NCBI GenBank assembly: GCA_027493545.1 | Contig: JAOSKR010000002.1 | Coordinates: 1,006,518 to 1,065,764 of the forward strand | Direction: 5' to 3' | DNA from: Roseovarius sp. | Lineage (GTDB): Bacteria > Pseudomonadota > Alphaproteobacteria > Rhodobacterales > Rhodobacteraceae | Length of the DNA: 59,247 nucleotides | Shown here: positions 41,545 through 50,791 of the stretch, piece after piece | How positions within the stretch are numbered: the first letter of the stretch is position 1 | Layout: every line of letters starts with the position of its first letter | Notes under the pieces: model-generated | What the model saw: only the letters and a program-made list of their open reading frames with translations | Told to the model about the DNA's origin: nothing | Databases searched by the model: none | Program-made: the position numbers and the translations under genes

Positions 41545-42321
41545 ATGCAAACCCCTGACACGCAATCCGAAATCGACCGGCTCGCCGCCTGCGGCCCGCT
41601 CAGGACGTGGTCGGTCATCGTCACCGTGCTGGGCGACTTCTGCCGCAGTCGCGATCAGCGCGTCGGCGGGCGCGAGTTGCAGGCGGTGCTGGGGCGGATC
41701 GGGCTGACGCCCGCATCGACGCGGGTGGCGCTGCACCGGCTCAGGCGCGACGGCTGGATCGAGAGCGAGCGGCGCGGGCGCGACGCGGCCTATCGGCTGT
41801 CGGCAATGGGCTGGCGCGAAACCGAGGCCGCGCGCGGGCGCATCTACGCCACCGCTCCGCCGGTCGGGACCGTGGTGCATCTGGTGCTGGCGCCTCCGCA
41901 CATGGCGGCGCCGGATTTCGCCGCGGTGCTGCCCCCTGAGGCGGTCCAGATCGCCCCGCGCACGGCGCTGCTGGCCGGCGCGGCCAAGACGCCGGCATCG
42001 GGTTTCTGGACCGCGCGGCTCGAGGCGGGCGCGGCCCCGCGGTGGCTGGCCGAGGCGGTCGCCGGGCCGGATCTGCGCGAAGGCTACGCACGCCTCATCG
42101 AGGCCGCGAACGCCGCGCTCGACGCGCCGGTGCCGGCCGATGCGGTCGCCCGCGCCGCGCTCAGGGTGCTGATCCTGCATCACTGGCGCCGCCTCCGGCT
42201 GCGTCACGGCGATCTGCCCGACAGCCTGCTCGGCGAGGACTGGGAAGGCGCCCGCGCACGCCGCGCGGTGATGTCGGCCCTGACCCGTTTCGAGCACCCC
42301 GCCCCGGGCGAGCTCGGCTGA
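41545..42321 (+). CDS. PaaX family transcriptional regulator
   Basis: 258 residues. PaaX-type layout: N-terminal winged helix (RTWSVIVTVLGDFCRSRDQR, then TPASTRVALHRLRRDGWIES with the recognition helix and wing) and a C-terminal effector domain (ARAALRVLILHHWRRLRLRH, then DLPDSLLGEDWEGARARRAV). PaaX repressors bind paa promoters and are released by phenylacetyl-CoA. It begins 35 bases after paaZ, so it may be in the same transcript. A TetR regulator also lies in this region. Confidence 0.85.
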   Translation: MQTPDTQSEIDRLAACGPLRTWSVIVTVLGDFCRSRDQRVGGRELQAVLGRIGLTPASTRVALHRLRRDGWIESERRGRDAAYRLSAMGWRETEAARGRIYATAPPVGTVVHLVLAPPHMAAPDFAAVLPPEAVQIAPRTALLAGAAKTPASGFWTARLEAGAAPRWLAEAVAGPDLREGYARLIEAANAALDAPVPADAVARAALRVLILHHWRRLRLRHGDLPDSLLGEDWEGARARRAVMSALTRFEHPAPGELG

Positions 42322-42385
42322 TCCCTTGTCTTGTTCGCGTATCGCGTTCGATTGAAATCGTCCGCCCGTCGCGCCAGCGACGGGC

Positions 42386-42440
42386 ACGCGCCCGCCCGCC
42401 CCACAGGCGGGCGCGTTCCGCGCCCACCCCGGGCGGCCGC
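42386..42440. repeat. intergenic repeat B, copy 3
   Basis: GGCACGCGCCCGCCCGCCCC then ACAGGCGGGCGCGTTCCGC and CACCCCGGGCGGCCGC, in the orientation of copy 1. It sits in the 222-base gap between the convergent PaaX-type gene and the TRAP genes and may serve as a bidirectional terminator. The rest of the gap holds GATTGAAATCG-like bases but no gene. Confidence 0.75.
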
Positions 42441-42543
42441 GCACCCGTCGTCAACCGTTTCCAATTGACTGCGACGGGCACTGATCGCAGTCACTCGCCC
42501 GTCATTGGCGCGACACGCGCGGGTCGTCATGCCCCCAGCCCGC

Positions 42544-43940
42544 TCAGGCCAGACTTGGCAGCCACAGCACGATGACCGGAAACGCCACCAGAAGCCCGAT
42601 CGTCACCGCATCGGCCAAAAAGAACGGCATCACGCCGCGAAAGACGTCCTGCACGCTGAGGTCGGGGCGCACGCCCGCGACCACGAAGCAGTTGAGCCCG
42701 ATTGGCGGCGTGATCAGGCAGAACTCAGCCATCTTGACCACCAGGATGCCGAACCAGATCGCGCACATCTCGCCCGACATGCCAAAGGCGCTGTCGGCGG
42801 TCGAGACGTATTCACCGCCATTGAGCGCCATCACCGCCGGATAGACCACCGGCAGCGTCAGCAGCAGCATGCCGATGGCGTCCATGAACATCCCCAGCAC
42901 CGCATAGGCCAGCAGGATCGAGATCAGGATCAGCCAGGGCGACATCTGCAGCGAGGTGATCCAGTCGGCAAAGGCGCCGGGCAAGTCGGCGAACCCCAGG
43001 AACCGCACATAGATCAGCACCCCCAGATGATGGTGAAGATCATCACCGTCAGCCTGGCGGTCTCGATCAGCGCCGATTTCAGCTCGGCCCAGCGCATGCC
43101 GCGCCAGAGCGCCATCAGAAAGACGATGAAGGCGCCCACGGCGCCGCCCTCGGTGGGGGTGCCCCGGGCATCGCCGAAGGGGTTGTAGACAAAGAAGATG
43201 ATGATCACCACCACCGCCACGATCGGCAGCGCCGGGGGCAGCGAGACCAGCCGCTGACGCCAGGTAAAACCGGTGACCGGCGGGCCGACGGACTTGAAGA
43301 TGACCGCGATGCCGATGATCAGCGCGGCATAGATCACCGCCGAGAAGGCGCCGGGGATGAAGCCCGCGAGCAGGAGCTTGCCCACGTCCTGCTCGACGAT
43401 GATGGCGTAGATCACCAGGATCGCCGAGGGCGGGATGAGGCTCGCGAGCGTGCCGCCGGCGGCGACGACACCGGCGGCGAAGCGCTTGTTGTAGCCCACC
43501 TTCAGCATCTCGGGGATGGCGATGCGGGCAAAGACGGCCGCCGTGGCCACCGACGCCCCCGACACCGCCGCGAACCCGGCGGTGGCAAAGACGGTCGAGA
43601 CCGCCAGCCCCCCTGGCACCCAGGCGACCCAGCGCTTGGCGGCCTCGAAGAGCGCCCGCGTCAGCCCCGCGTAATAGGCCAGATAACCGATCAGGATGAA
43701 GGTCGGGATGAGCGACAGCGCATTGGCCGAGACCTTGGAATGGGGCACCTGCCCGGCGATCTTGATGCTGATCTCCAGCGCCTTGGCCGCGCGTTCGGGG
43801 GCATAGCCGAACCCGTTCCAGCGCAGCCAGAAGAGCCCGGCAAGCCCCGCCAACGCCGCAGCAAAGGCCACGCGCATGCCGAGCACCACCAGCACCAGCA
43901 TCCCGCCCGTGACCCAGAGGCCGATATCTATCGGCTCCAT
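42544..43940 (-). CDS. dctM: TRAP transporter large permease DctM (frameshifted)
   Basis: About 465 residues, the 12- to 14-helix channel component of a sodium-driven TRAP importer. It starts MEPIDIGLWVTGGMLVLVVL with the start codon overlapping the dctQ stop. SALSLIPTFILIGYLAYYAG-like and GGTLASLIPPSAILVIYAII motifs are typical of DctM. A base is missing at the CCCC run near 43021-43024; after it the frame TIIWG continues as VLIYVRFLGFADLPGAFAD and finishes with MAEFCLITPPIGLNCFVVAG and a hydrophobic end. The substrate is unknown. Confidence 0.94.
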
Positions 43941-44569
43941 CAGTCGTGCCCCTCGAGCTGCCGCGCCTCGCTGCGCGCGTGTTCGGCCACCGTCTGCACC
44001 AGCGGCACCGACACCGGGCGATCCACGCCCAGCACCAGCGCGCGCCCGTAAGCCACCGCCTGCAACGCCAGCCGCAGGCAGAGCACCGCAAAGGCCACCG
44101 GCACCACCAGCTTGGCCGGCCAGATCGGTGCGCTGATATCGATGGTGCTGTCACGGCTCCAGAGCGGCAGCGAGAAATCGAAGCTGCGCTGGAAATGCGC
44201 CCAGCTGCCCCACAAGAGCGCCAGCATGAGCGCCAGGATGAGCAGCACCGACAGCAGTTCCGCCGCCCACAATGCCCGCCCCCTCAGACGCCCGATCAGG
44301 ATGTCCATGCGGATATGCCCGCCCTCGCGCTGCACGAAAGAGACGCCGAGGATGGCGATGACGGGCATCAGGAGTTCGATATAGTCGACATAGCCCGAAA
44401 GCGGCGCGTCGAAGAACTTGCGCCCGCCCACCGAGCGCACGGCGAGAAACATCAGCGAGAACGCCGCCAGCCCGCTCAGCAGCGCAAAGAACCGCTCCAG
44501 CCGCGACAGCCCGGTGTCGAGACGGCTGAGCAGGCTGCCGTCCTGCAAGACGGTGGAGACACCTGCCAT
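43940..44569 (-). CDS. dctQ: TRAP transporter small permease DctQ
   Basis: 209 residues with four membrane segments (for instance FFALLSGLAAFSLMFLAVRS, LLMPVIAILGVSFVQREGG, LLSVLLILALMLALLWGSW). REGGHIRMDILIGRLRGRA is a typical DctQ motif. The start at 44569 (MAGVSTVLQD) has GGGAGGGAGCGATGG. It overlaps dctM by three bases and lies about 80 bases after dctP. Confidence 0.93.
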   Translation of the reverse strand: MAGVSTVLQDGSLLSRLDTGLSRLERFFALLSGLAAFSLMFLAVRSVGGRKFFDAPLSGYVDYIELLMPVIAILGVSFVQREGGHIRMDILIGRLRGRALWAAELLSVLLILALMLALLWGSWAHFQRSFDFSLPLWSRDSTIDISAPIWPAKLVVPVAFAVLCLRLALQAVAYGRALVLGVDRPVSVPLVQTVAEHARSEARQLEGHD

Positions 44570-44650
44570 CGCTCCCTCCCTCGTTCCGGTGTATCCGGAA
44601 TCGATGCGGCCGCCCGCGCGCATGGCGTCGGACGGCCCCGTTTCATGGCG

Positions 44651-45667
44651 TCACTGGGAGGCGCGCGTCTTTTCCAGCGTCGACATCACCAGATCGTAAA
44701 GCTCCTGACCCGGCAGACCCTGCGCCTCGATCTCGGCAATCCACTGCGCGCGGATCGGATCGGCGGCCTTGGCGCGGAAGGCGGCGAGTTCCTCGTCGGA
44801 GATGACGACCTTCTCGACGCCCTTTTCGGCAAGCACGCTGTCCCAGCGCTCCAACAGCTTGCCGTAATTGGCCAGGTAGTGGTCGATCGCCTCGGGCACC
44901 GAACTGTCGAGCGCCTCGCGCTCGGCGTCCGACAGCGCCTCGTAGGCGTCGATATTGACCACCACCGGGCAGTTCACCGTGCCGGGGTTGAGGTTCGCCG
45001 TCCACCAGTCGGCCTGGTTGATGGTGCCGAAGCTCAGATGCGCGTGCTGGGCAAACGAGACCGCGTCGACCACGCCCGATTCCATCGCCTGATAGGCTTC
45101 GGTCGCGGTCACCGAGGTGGGGACCGCGCCCACCGCCTCGAACGCCTCGCCGATGCCGCCGGTGGCGCGCACGCGCATGCCGTCGAACTTGGCCAGGGTG
45201 TCGCGCGGCTCGCCGGTGCCGACGATGTTGTATTGCGGCATCGGCGAGGTCATCACCAGCCGCGCGTTCCACTGCGCCATCTCCTCCTGAACCGCCGCAT
45301 GGCCATAGACGGCATGGCTGACGGCGACCTCTTCCCTGAGGTTGTCGACACCGAGGAAGGGCAGTTCCAGCACCGTGATCAGCCGGTTCTTGTCGGGGTG
45401 GTAGCCGGCGCAGAACTGCGCCATCTCGATCGCGCCGATGGAGATGTTGTCGAGGTTCTCGCGCGGCTTCGACAGCCCGCCGTAGCTGAGGTTCATGGTG
45501 AACTCGCCGCCGGTCTTTTCCGCCACCAGTTCGGCCAGTTTCTCGACGTGCTCGGTAAAGGCGCGCCGCTTGCCCCAGACCGAGACGTTCCATTCGGTGG
45601 CCATCGCCTCGGCTGCGAAGACGAGGCCGAGGGCGGTGCCGAGTGTCAGTCCGAATACTCTGCGCAT
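44651..45667 (-). CDS. dctP: TRAP transporter periplasmic substrate-binding protein DctP
   Basis: 338 residues. Signal peptide MRRVFGLTLGTALGLVFAAE to AMATE. The DctP fold shows GEFTMNLSYGGLSKPRENLD, LRATGGIGEAFEAVGAVPTS-type text and AMESGVVDAVSFAQHAHLSF; the Arg in RVRATGG is the usual ligand-carboxylate anchor. The start at 45667 has GGGAGGAAAAAC. First gene of the dctPQM operon; carboxylate-type ligand inferred. It lies next to the phenylacetate genes but is transcribed toward them. Confidence 0.92.
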   Translation of the reverse strand: MRRVFGLTLGTALGLVFAAEAMATEWNVSVWGKRRAFTEHVEKLAELVAEKTGGEFTMNLSYGGLSKPRENLDNISIGAIEMAQFCAGYHPDKNRLITVLELPFLGVDNLREEVAVSHAVYGHAAVQEEMAQWNARLVMTSPMPQYNIVGTGEPRDTLAKFDGMRVRATGGIGEAFEAVGAVPTSVTATEAYQAMESGVVDAVSFAQHAHLSFGTINQADWWTANLNPGTVNCPVVVNIDAYEALSDAEREALDSSVPEAIDHYLANYGKLLERWDSVLAEKGVEKVVISDEELAAFRAKAADPIRAQWIAEIEAQGLPGQELYDLVMSTLEKTRASQ

Positions 45668-45817
45668 GTTTTTCCTCCCGTTTTTGCTTTTGATACGGGT
45701 CAGCATAAACGGCAGACGCGGCTTGCCAACCTGAAAAAGTCCGGGGGCGGGCGGGGCCCGTGCCGCGCGTCACGTTATACCAACGGCCGCAAAGACTGAC
45801 TCCTTGTGCGACGGAGA

Positions 45818-45912
45818 CATGCGTCCGCCCCGGCCTCCGAGCCGGGGCCTCTCAAGTCCAGAGGTCCCGGGTCAAGCCCGGGACGGGTGTTTTGGACCCC
45901 GGGCGTAACATG
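45818..45912. repeat. intergenic repeat A-like element, copy 5
   Basis: Core CCCCGGCCTCCGAGCCGGGG and GTCCCGGGTCAAGCCCGGGA as in repeat A, in the 286-base gap between dctP and msrA. The flanking bases (GAGACATGCG) differ from the terminal repeats of copies 1 and 2, so it may be a degenerate member. Nothing else was found in the gap. Confidence 0.65.
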
Positions 45913-45953
45913 CCCCGGCGCGCGTCGATCCGGTGCCGGAGGCCCCGTCGGGC

Positions 45954-46463
45954 CTATTCGGCGGCGTCGCGGCGCGGCAGCACCCAGCCGGGGCGCGGGA
46001 AATGGCAGGTATAGCCGCCGGGAAAGCGTTGCAGGTAATCCTGGTGCTCGGGCTCGGCCTCCCAGAAATCGCCCGCCGGCGCGACCTCTGTCACCACTTT
46101 TCCGGGCCAGAGCCCCGAGGCATCGACATCGGCGATGGTCTCTTCGGCGATGCGCCGCTGGGCGTCGTTGCACCAGTAGATCGCGGATCGGTAGGACATG
46201 CCGACATCATTGCCCTGGCGGTTGGGCGTGGTGGGGTCGTGGATCTGGAAAAAGACCTCCAGCAGCTGGCGATAGCCGATCCGGCCGGGGTCAAAGACCA
46301 CCTCTATCGCCTCGGCATGGGTGCCGTGGTCGCGGTAGGTGGCGTTCTTCACATCGCCGCCGCTATAGCCCACCCGGGTACGGATGACGCCGGGCAGCCT
46401 GCGGATCAGGTCCTGCATGCCCCAGAAACAGCCCCCCGCCAGAACCGCGCGTTCCTCAGCCAT
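45954..46463 (-). CDS. msrA: peptide-methionine (S)-S-oxide reductase MsrA
   Basis: 169 residues. [20 protein letters not shown] contains the catalytic Cys in the GCFWG motif, and [40 protein letters not shown] and [10 protein letters not shown] follow in the family order. It repairs oxidised methionine using thioredoxin. It overlaps msrB by eight bases. Confidence 0.96.
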   Translation of the reverse strand: MAEERAVLAGGCFWGMQDLIRRLPGVIRTRVGYSGGDVKNATYRDHGTHAEAIEVVFDPGRIGYRQLLEVFFQIHDPTTPNRQGNDVGMSYRSAIYWCNDAQRRIAEETIADVDASGLWPGKVVTEVAPAGDFWEAEPEHQDYLQRFPGGYTCHFPRPGWVLPRRDAAE

Positions 46464-46905
46464 CGTTTTCCTCCAGCCATCCCAGATAGTCACCATAGCC
46501 CTGCGCCGCCATGTCGTCACGGTGGACAAAGCGCAGTGCCGCGGAATTGATGCAGTAGCGCAGCCCGCCGCGGTCGCGCGGGCCGTCGGGAAAGACATGG
46601 CCGAGATGGCTGTCGGCATGGGCCGAACGCACCTCGGTGCGCACCATGCCGAGCGATTCGTCGCGGTGTTCGGTAACGTTGGCAGAGGCCACCGGCCGGG
46701 TGAAGCTGGGCCAGCCGCAGCCCGCGTCGAACTTGTCGCTCGAGGCAAAGAGCGGCTCGCCCGAGACCACGTCGACATAGATGCCGGGCTCGTTGTGGGC
46801 GTCGTATTCGCCGCTGAAGGGGCGCTCGGTACCACCCTCCTGGGTGACGCGGTACTGCTCGGGCGTAAGCCGCGCCACCGCCTCGTCGGAGCGTCGGTAT
46901 GCCAT
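46456..46905 (-). CDS. msrB: peptide-methionine (R)-S-oxide reductase MsrB
   Basis: 149 residues. [35 protein letters not shown] and [18 protein letters not shown] are diagnostic; [12 protein letters not shown] holds the catalytic Cys. The usual zinc cysteine pairs are absent, as in the form of MsrB lacking structural zinc. Start at 46905 with AAGGGAGAATACGG. It is translationally coupled to msrA. Confidence 0.96.
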   Translation of the reverse strand: MAYRRSDEAVARLTPEQYRVTQEGGTERPFSGEYDAHNEPGIYVDVVSGEPLFASSDKFDAGCGWPSFTRPVASANVTEHRDESLGMVRTEVRSAHADSHLGHVFPDGPRDRGGLRYCINSAALRFVHRDDMAAQGYGDYLGWLEENDG

Positions 46906-47326
46906 CCGTATTCTCCCTTGCCGTCGTTTTCCCCTGCGGCAGAAAGATGGTGCGGCGCGCGCGAAATGCAACCGCGCCCTTGCGCCAGGACAGGGATGAT
47001 CGGGCCGCATCGCCGGGGCCAGCATGGCCCGGGACGGACTTGTCCCCACCCCCCGCCCGAAACCACGCTCAAGGCGGCCGAAACACCCCTGCCCGGCCAC
47101 CCCCGCCTTGCCGGGTTTGACTCGCATGGTTGTATTCATGTCATGACCTTGTCGCATTGCGTGCAATGGTGACATATCCATGCGGGAGCTCGGATCGCGC
47201 TGCAATGCCGCGATATCTTTCACACTTCCCGGGCGAGCCGGACAATGCGAAACGATGCCCCCGGATGTCGCAAGGCTATTGTGCGCCGGATTTTACGTCA
47301 ATATATTGTCTCAAAAGGAGACCATC
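46906..47326. other. intergenic region upstream of msrB and of the alicyclic cluster
   Basis: 421 bases between divergent genes. The right part has lower GC and ends with the palindrome at 47298-47309 and AAAAGGAG ribosome site for the acyl-CoA dehydrogenase gene. The left part, near msrB, is GC-rich and shows nothing distinct. No coding sequence, RNA gene or repeat was recognised. Confidence 0.5.
47298..47309. promoter_or_regulatory. candidate BadR (MarR) operator upstream of acyl-CoA dehydrogenase gene
   Basis: TCAATATATTGT, with the 10-base palindrome CAATATATTG, 18 bases before the start codon at 47327. The same core occurs as TCAATATATTGA at 49067-49078, beside the MarR gene. The site lies just upstream of the ribosome site, where a repressor would block transcription. 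Confidence 0.65.
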
Positions 47327-48492
47327 ATGCCGCTCGATCCCGATACCCGAGACCAACTGATTGAAACCATTTCCCGATTTGTCGACGAGCGCCTGATCCC
47401 GCGCGAGAGCGAAGTCGCGGACAGCGACTCGATGCCCGGAGATGTCGTGCACGAGATGCGCGAGATGGGGCTTTTCGGCCTCTCCATCCCCGAGGAGTAC
47501 GGCGGCCGGGCCTGTCGACCGAGGAAGAGGTGCTGGTGATGCTGGAAATCAGCCGCGCCGCGCCGGCGTTTCGATCCTACTTTGCGACGAATGTGGGCAT
47601 CGGCAGCCAGGGCATCGCGATCGACGGGACGCCCGCACAAAGGGAAAAGTACCTGCCGCGGCTTGCATCGGGCGAATTGATCGGCTCTTTCGCGCTGACC
47701 GAACCAGATGTCGGATCTGACGCCAGCAATGTGAAGACGACCGCCCGGCGCGAGGGCGACGTCTATGTCCTGAACGGCACCAAGCGCTATATCACCAATG
47801 CCCCGCACGCGGGTCTCTTTACCGTCATGGCGCGCACGGATCCCGACACGACAGGCGCGCGCGGCGTATCGGCCTTTGCGGTCGAGGCGGGACTGCCGGG
47901 CCTGTCACTGGGCAAGCCCGAGCGCAAGATGGGACAGCAGGGCGCCCATGTCTGCGACGTGGTGTTCGACAATTGCCCGGTGCCTGCCGACGCCCTGATC
48001 GGCGGGCGCGAGGGGCTGGGATTCAAGACCGCGATGAAGGTGCTCGACAAGGGACGCCTCAGTATCGCGGCGGCCTGCACCGGTCTCGCGACACGTATCC
48101 TGGGCGATATGGTCGCCTATGCGGTCGAGCGAAAGCAGTTTGGCCAGGCCATCGCCGAGTTCCAGCTCCTGCAGGGGATGTTCGCCGACAGCAAGGCCGA
48201 TATCGAGGCGGCCCGTGCCCTGGTCGTGGATGCCGCCCGGCGCCGGGATGCCGGCGAAAACGTCTCGATGGCGGCCGCCTGCGCCAAAATGTTCGCCTCG
48301 GAAATGGTCGGCCGCGTCGCCGACCGCAATGTGCAGGTGCATGGCGGGGCGGGCTACATCAGGGACTATCGGGCGGAACAGCTTTTCCGGGACGCCCGGC
48401 TCTACCGGATCTACGAGGGCACAACCCAGATTCAGCAAACGATCATTGCAAAGCAGCTTGTGTCGGAAGCTCGCGAAAAGCTGGGGCTCTGA
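47327..48492 (+). CDS. acyl-CoA dehydrogenase, BadJ-like (frameshifted)
   Basis: About 388 residues after repair. MPLDPDTRDQLIETISRFVD begins with AAAAGGAG upstream. One base missing near 47507 divides PEEYGG from LSTEEEVLVMLEISRAAPAF. The core has SFALTEPDVGSDASNVKTTA (FAD contact), LGKPERKMGQQGAHVCDVVF, and VQVHGGAGYIRDYRAEQLFR; the C-terminal YRIYEGTTQIQQTIIAKQLV carries the catalytic Glu. A flavoprotein of the short/medium-chain class. The role in this cluster is not fixed: it could oxidise a ring-opened pimeloyl-CoA-type intermediate or act on a ring substrate. It is under the same palindrome as the badHI operon. Confidence 0.88.
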
Positions 48493-48514
48493 CAGGACGC
48501 TGTGCCGAAGCAGG

Positions 48515-49003
48515 TCAACCGTTCTGCGGTTCGTCCAGATCCCGCATGTTGGCGCGCAGCAGGTCGAGATAGTGCAGGGCGTGGATCAGATCGCTGTTGG
48601 ACAGGTCCCTCATCGCGCCATCGTAGAATGACGTGATGTCGCCCTGCATTTCCTGCCAGCGCTTCCACCCGGCGGGCGTCAGGTGGATCAGGCGCGAGCG
48701 GCTGTCCTTCTGACTGCGTACGCGCTTGATCAATCCCCGACTTTCCATCCTCGAAAGGACGCCGGTCAGGTTCTGCCGGCTGACCATGAGAAGCGATGCG
48801 AGTTGATGGACGGCGATGCCGTCCGCCCACCGTTCGCGCACGAGCGCGCCGAGGACGGCCCATTGCTGTGTGGTGACGTCGTGCGCCTCCAGCGCCTTGG
48901 TGCCCGTCTTGTTGAGCAGGTTCGCGCATTGGTACAGCCGAAACGCCGGGCGGTTTCTCAGTTGGGCCTGAAACGAGTCGTTTGTGTCAACACCTTGCCT
49001 CAT
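48515..49003 (-). CDS. badR: MarR family regulator, BadR-like
   Basis: 162 residues. The winged helix is VTTQQWAVLGALVRERWADG, then IAVHQLASLLMVSRQNLTGV (recognition helix) and MESRGLIKRVRSQKDSRSRL (wing). In Rhodopseudomonas palustris the MarR protein BadR represses the badHI/aliAB genes and is released by 2-ketocyclohexanecarboxyl-CoA. The context here, flanked by matching catabolic genes and by two copies of the CAATATATTG palindrome, points to the same role. It faces the first acyl-CoA dehydrogenase gene and is divergent from badH. Confidence 0.85.
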   Translation of the reverse strand: MRQGVDTNDSFQAQLRNRPAFRLYQCANLLNKTGTKALEAHDVTTQQWAVLGALVRERWADGIAVHQLASLLMVSRQNLTGVLSRMESRGLIKRVRSQKDSRSRLIHLTPAGWKRWQEMQGDITSFYDGAMRDLSNSDLIHALHYLDLLRANMRDLDEPQNG

Positions 49004-49066
49004 ATGGCCATCTATGCCCTTTGCGCGCCGATCGTCAAGCCGGGCAGAATTTCGACATGCGTTATA

Positions 49067-49078
49067 TCAATATATTGA
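49067..49078. promoter_or_regulatory. candidate BadR (MarR) operator between badR and badH
   Basis: TCAATATATTGA, a perfect 12-base palindrome in an AT-rich stretch 64 bases upstream of the badR start and 122 bases before badH. It is the same core as at 47298-47309. It could control badR itself and the long operon to the right. Confidence 0.7.
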
Positions 49079-49143
49079 CATATATTTCATGCATGCCGTA
49101 ACGTGCCGAAAAATAACTACGAATCGCGCCGATCTGAAGGCAC

Positions 49144-49166
49144 CATAACCGACTCAAAAGGTTATG
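49144..49166 (+). promoter_or_regulatory. inverted repeat in badH leader
   Basis: CATAACC, nine bases, GGTTATG: a perfect 7-base inverted repeat ending 34 bases before the badH start. It could be a second operator or a hairpin in the 5' untranslated RNA. It does not resemble the CAATATATTG sites. Confidence 0.4.
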
Positions 49167-49199
49167 AATTTTTCTGCCAAGGTCGGAGTTTGGAGGGAC

Positions 49200-49971
49200 A
49201 TGGCAAAGGACTTCAAAGGAAAAGTGGTTGTCGTAACTGGCGGAGGTGGCGGCATCGGCTCCGCGACCTGTTCGCGGTTTGCGGAAGCGGGCGGACGCGT
49301 CGTTGTCTGTGACATCGACGGCGACGCCGCGAAGGCGGTCGCGGACCGCATCACGGCAAATGGCGGCGAGGCCATGGCGGTTGCGGTCGACCTGACGGAT
49401 TTCGACGCAACCGGCGCCGCGGTCGCCAAAATCGAGAACGAGTTCGGCCAGATCGGTGTTTTTGGTGAACAACGCCGGCTGGGATGTTTTCACGCCCTTT
49501 CTCAAGTCGGGCCCCGATTTCTGGTCGAAGATCATCGACATCAACCTACGTTCGGTCCTGAACATCACCCACCCGGTTCTGGCGCGGATGAGCGAACGCG
49601 GATCGGGCCGCGTCGTCTCGGTCGCCTCCGATGCCGGCCGCGTGGGCTCGAGCGGCGAAAGCGTCTACGCCGCCTGCAAGGCGGGCGTGATCGCGCTGTC
49701 CAAGACCCTGGCGCGCGAGCATGCGCGCGACGGGATCACGTTCAACTGCGTGTGCCCCGGCCTGACCGAGACCAACATGCTGGAAAACTTCATGGAGGCC
49801 GCGGGCGACAAGGAAAAGCTGCGCGAGGCCTTCCGCCGCGCCATTCCGATGGGCCGTATGGGCAAGCCTGACGACCTGCCGGGCGCGATCCTGTTCTTCG
49901 CTTCCGACGATGCCGCCTTTGTCACCGGTCAGGTGATCTCGGTATCCGGCGGCCTGACCTTTCATGGATGA
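49200..49971 (+). CDS. badH: 2-hydroxycyclohexanecarboxyl-CoA dehydrogenase, BadH-like SDR (frameshifted)
   Basis: About 256 residues after repair. Short-chain dehydrogenase with VVVVTGGGGGIGSATCSRFA (NAD(P) motif), DLTDFD, LVNNAGWDVFTPFLKSGPDF, VSVASDAGRVGSSGESVYAA with catalytic Ser and Tyr, and CKAGVIALSK with the Lys. It begins at 49200 after GGAGGGAC. An extra T in TTTTT near 49458 breaks the frame; with TTTT it reads GQIGVLVNNAG. It oxidises 2-hydroxycyclohexanecarboxyl-CoA to the 2-keto form. Placement just before badI, as in R. palustris, supports the assignment. Confidence 0.88.
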
Positions 49972-49975
49972 GACA

Positions 49976-50758
49976 ATGAGCTACGAAGATATTCTTTACG
50001 ACGTCAAGAACGGTGCGGCGCACATCACCATCAACCGCCCCGACAAGTACAACTCCTTTCGCGGCAAGACCTGCGAGGAACTGATCGACGCCTTCAACCG
50101 TGCGGGCTGGGACAAGTCCGTCGGCGTGATCGTTCTTGCCGGCGCGGGGGAAAAGGCCTTTTGCACCGGCGGCGACCAGTCGGCCCATGAAGGGCAGTAT
50201 GACGGGCGCGGCACCATCGGCCTGCCGATGGAGGATCTGCATTCCATCATCCGCGATGTCCCCAAGCCGGTGATCGCCAAGGTGCAGGGCTTCGCCATCG
50301 GCGGCGGCAACGTGCTGGCCACGATCTGCGACATGACCATCGCCGGCGAGCGCGCGCAGTTCGGTCAGGTCGGGCCCAAGGTCGGATCGGTCGATCCGGG
50401 TTACGGCACCGCCTTTCTGGCCCGGGTCGTGGGGGAAAAGAAGGCGCGCGAGATCTGGTACCTGTGCCGGCGCTATTCGGCGCAGGAGGCGCTCGAGATG
50501 GGCCTCGTGAACAAGGTCGTCCCGCACGAGGACCTCGACGCCGAGGTCGATCGCTGGTGCGCCGAGATCATGGAACGCTCGCCGACCGCACTCGCGCTCG
50601 CCAAGCGCAGCTTCAACATGGACACCGAGCATCAACGCGGCATTGCCGGGCTCGGGATGCTGGGGCTCTCGCTCTATTACGATACCGATGAAAGCAAGGA
50701 AGGCGGTATTGCTTTCAAGGAGAAGCGGAAGCCGGATTTCCGCAAATTTGCCCGTTAA
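49976..50758 (+). CDS. badI: 2-ketocyclohexanecarboxyl-CoA hydrolase BadI
   Basis: 260 residues of the crotonase fold. It hydrolytically opens the ring of 2-ketocyclohexanecarboxyl-CoA to pimeloyl-CoA. Closely matches the remembered R. palustris BadI along its length: NRPDKYNSFRGKTCEELIDA, LAGAGEKAFCTGGDQSAHEG, YDGRGTIGLPMEDLHSIIRD, FAIGGGNVLATICDMTIAGE, FGQVGPKVGSVDPGYGTAFL and ARVVGEKKAREIWYLCRRYS. The start is taken at 49976 with a GGATGAGA site; an ATG at 49964 overlaps the badH stop and is the alternative. Confidence 0.93.
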   Translation: MSYEDILYDVKNGAAHITINRPDKYNSFRGKTCEELIDAFNRAGWDKSVGVIVLAGAGEKAFCTGGDQSAHEGQYDGRGTIGLPMEDLHSIIRDVPKPVIAKVQGFAIGGGNVLATICDMTIAGERAQFGQVGPKVGSVDPGYGTAFLARVVGEKKAREIWYLCRRYSAQEALEMGLVNKVVPHEDLDAEVDRWCAEIMERSPTALALAKRSFNMDTEHQRGIAGLGMLGLSLYYDTDESKEGGIAFKEKRKPDFRKFAR

Positions 50759-50791
50759 GGGCGACCATCAAGCCAACAGGAGGAGGAACTA

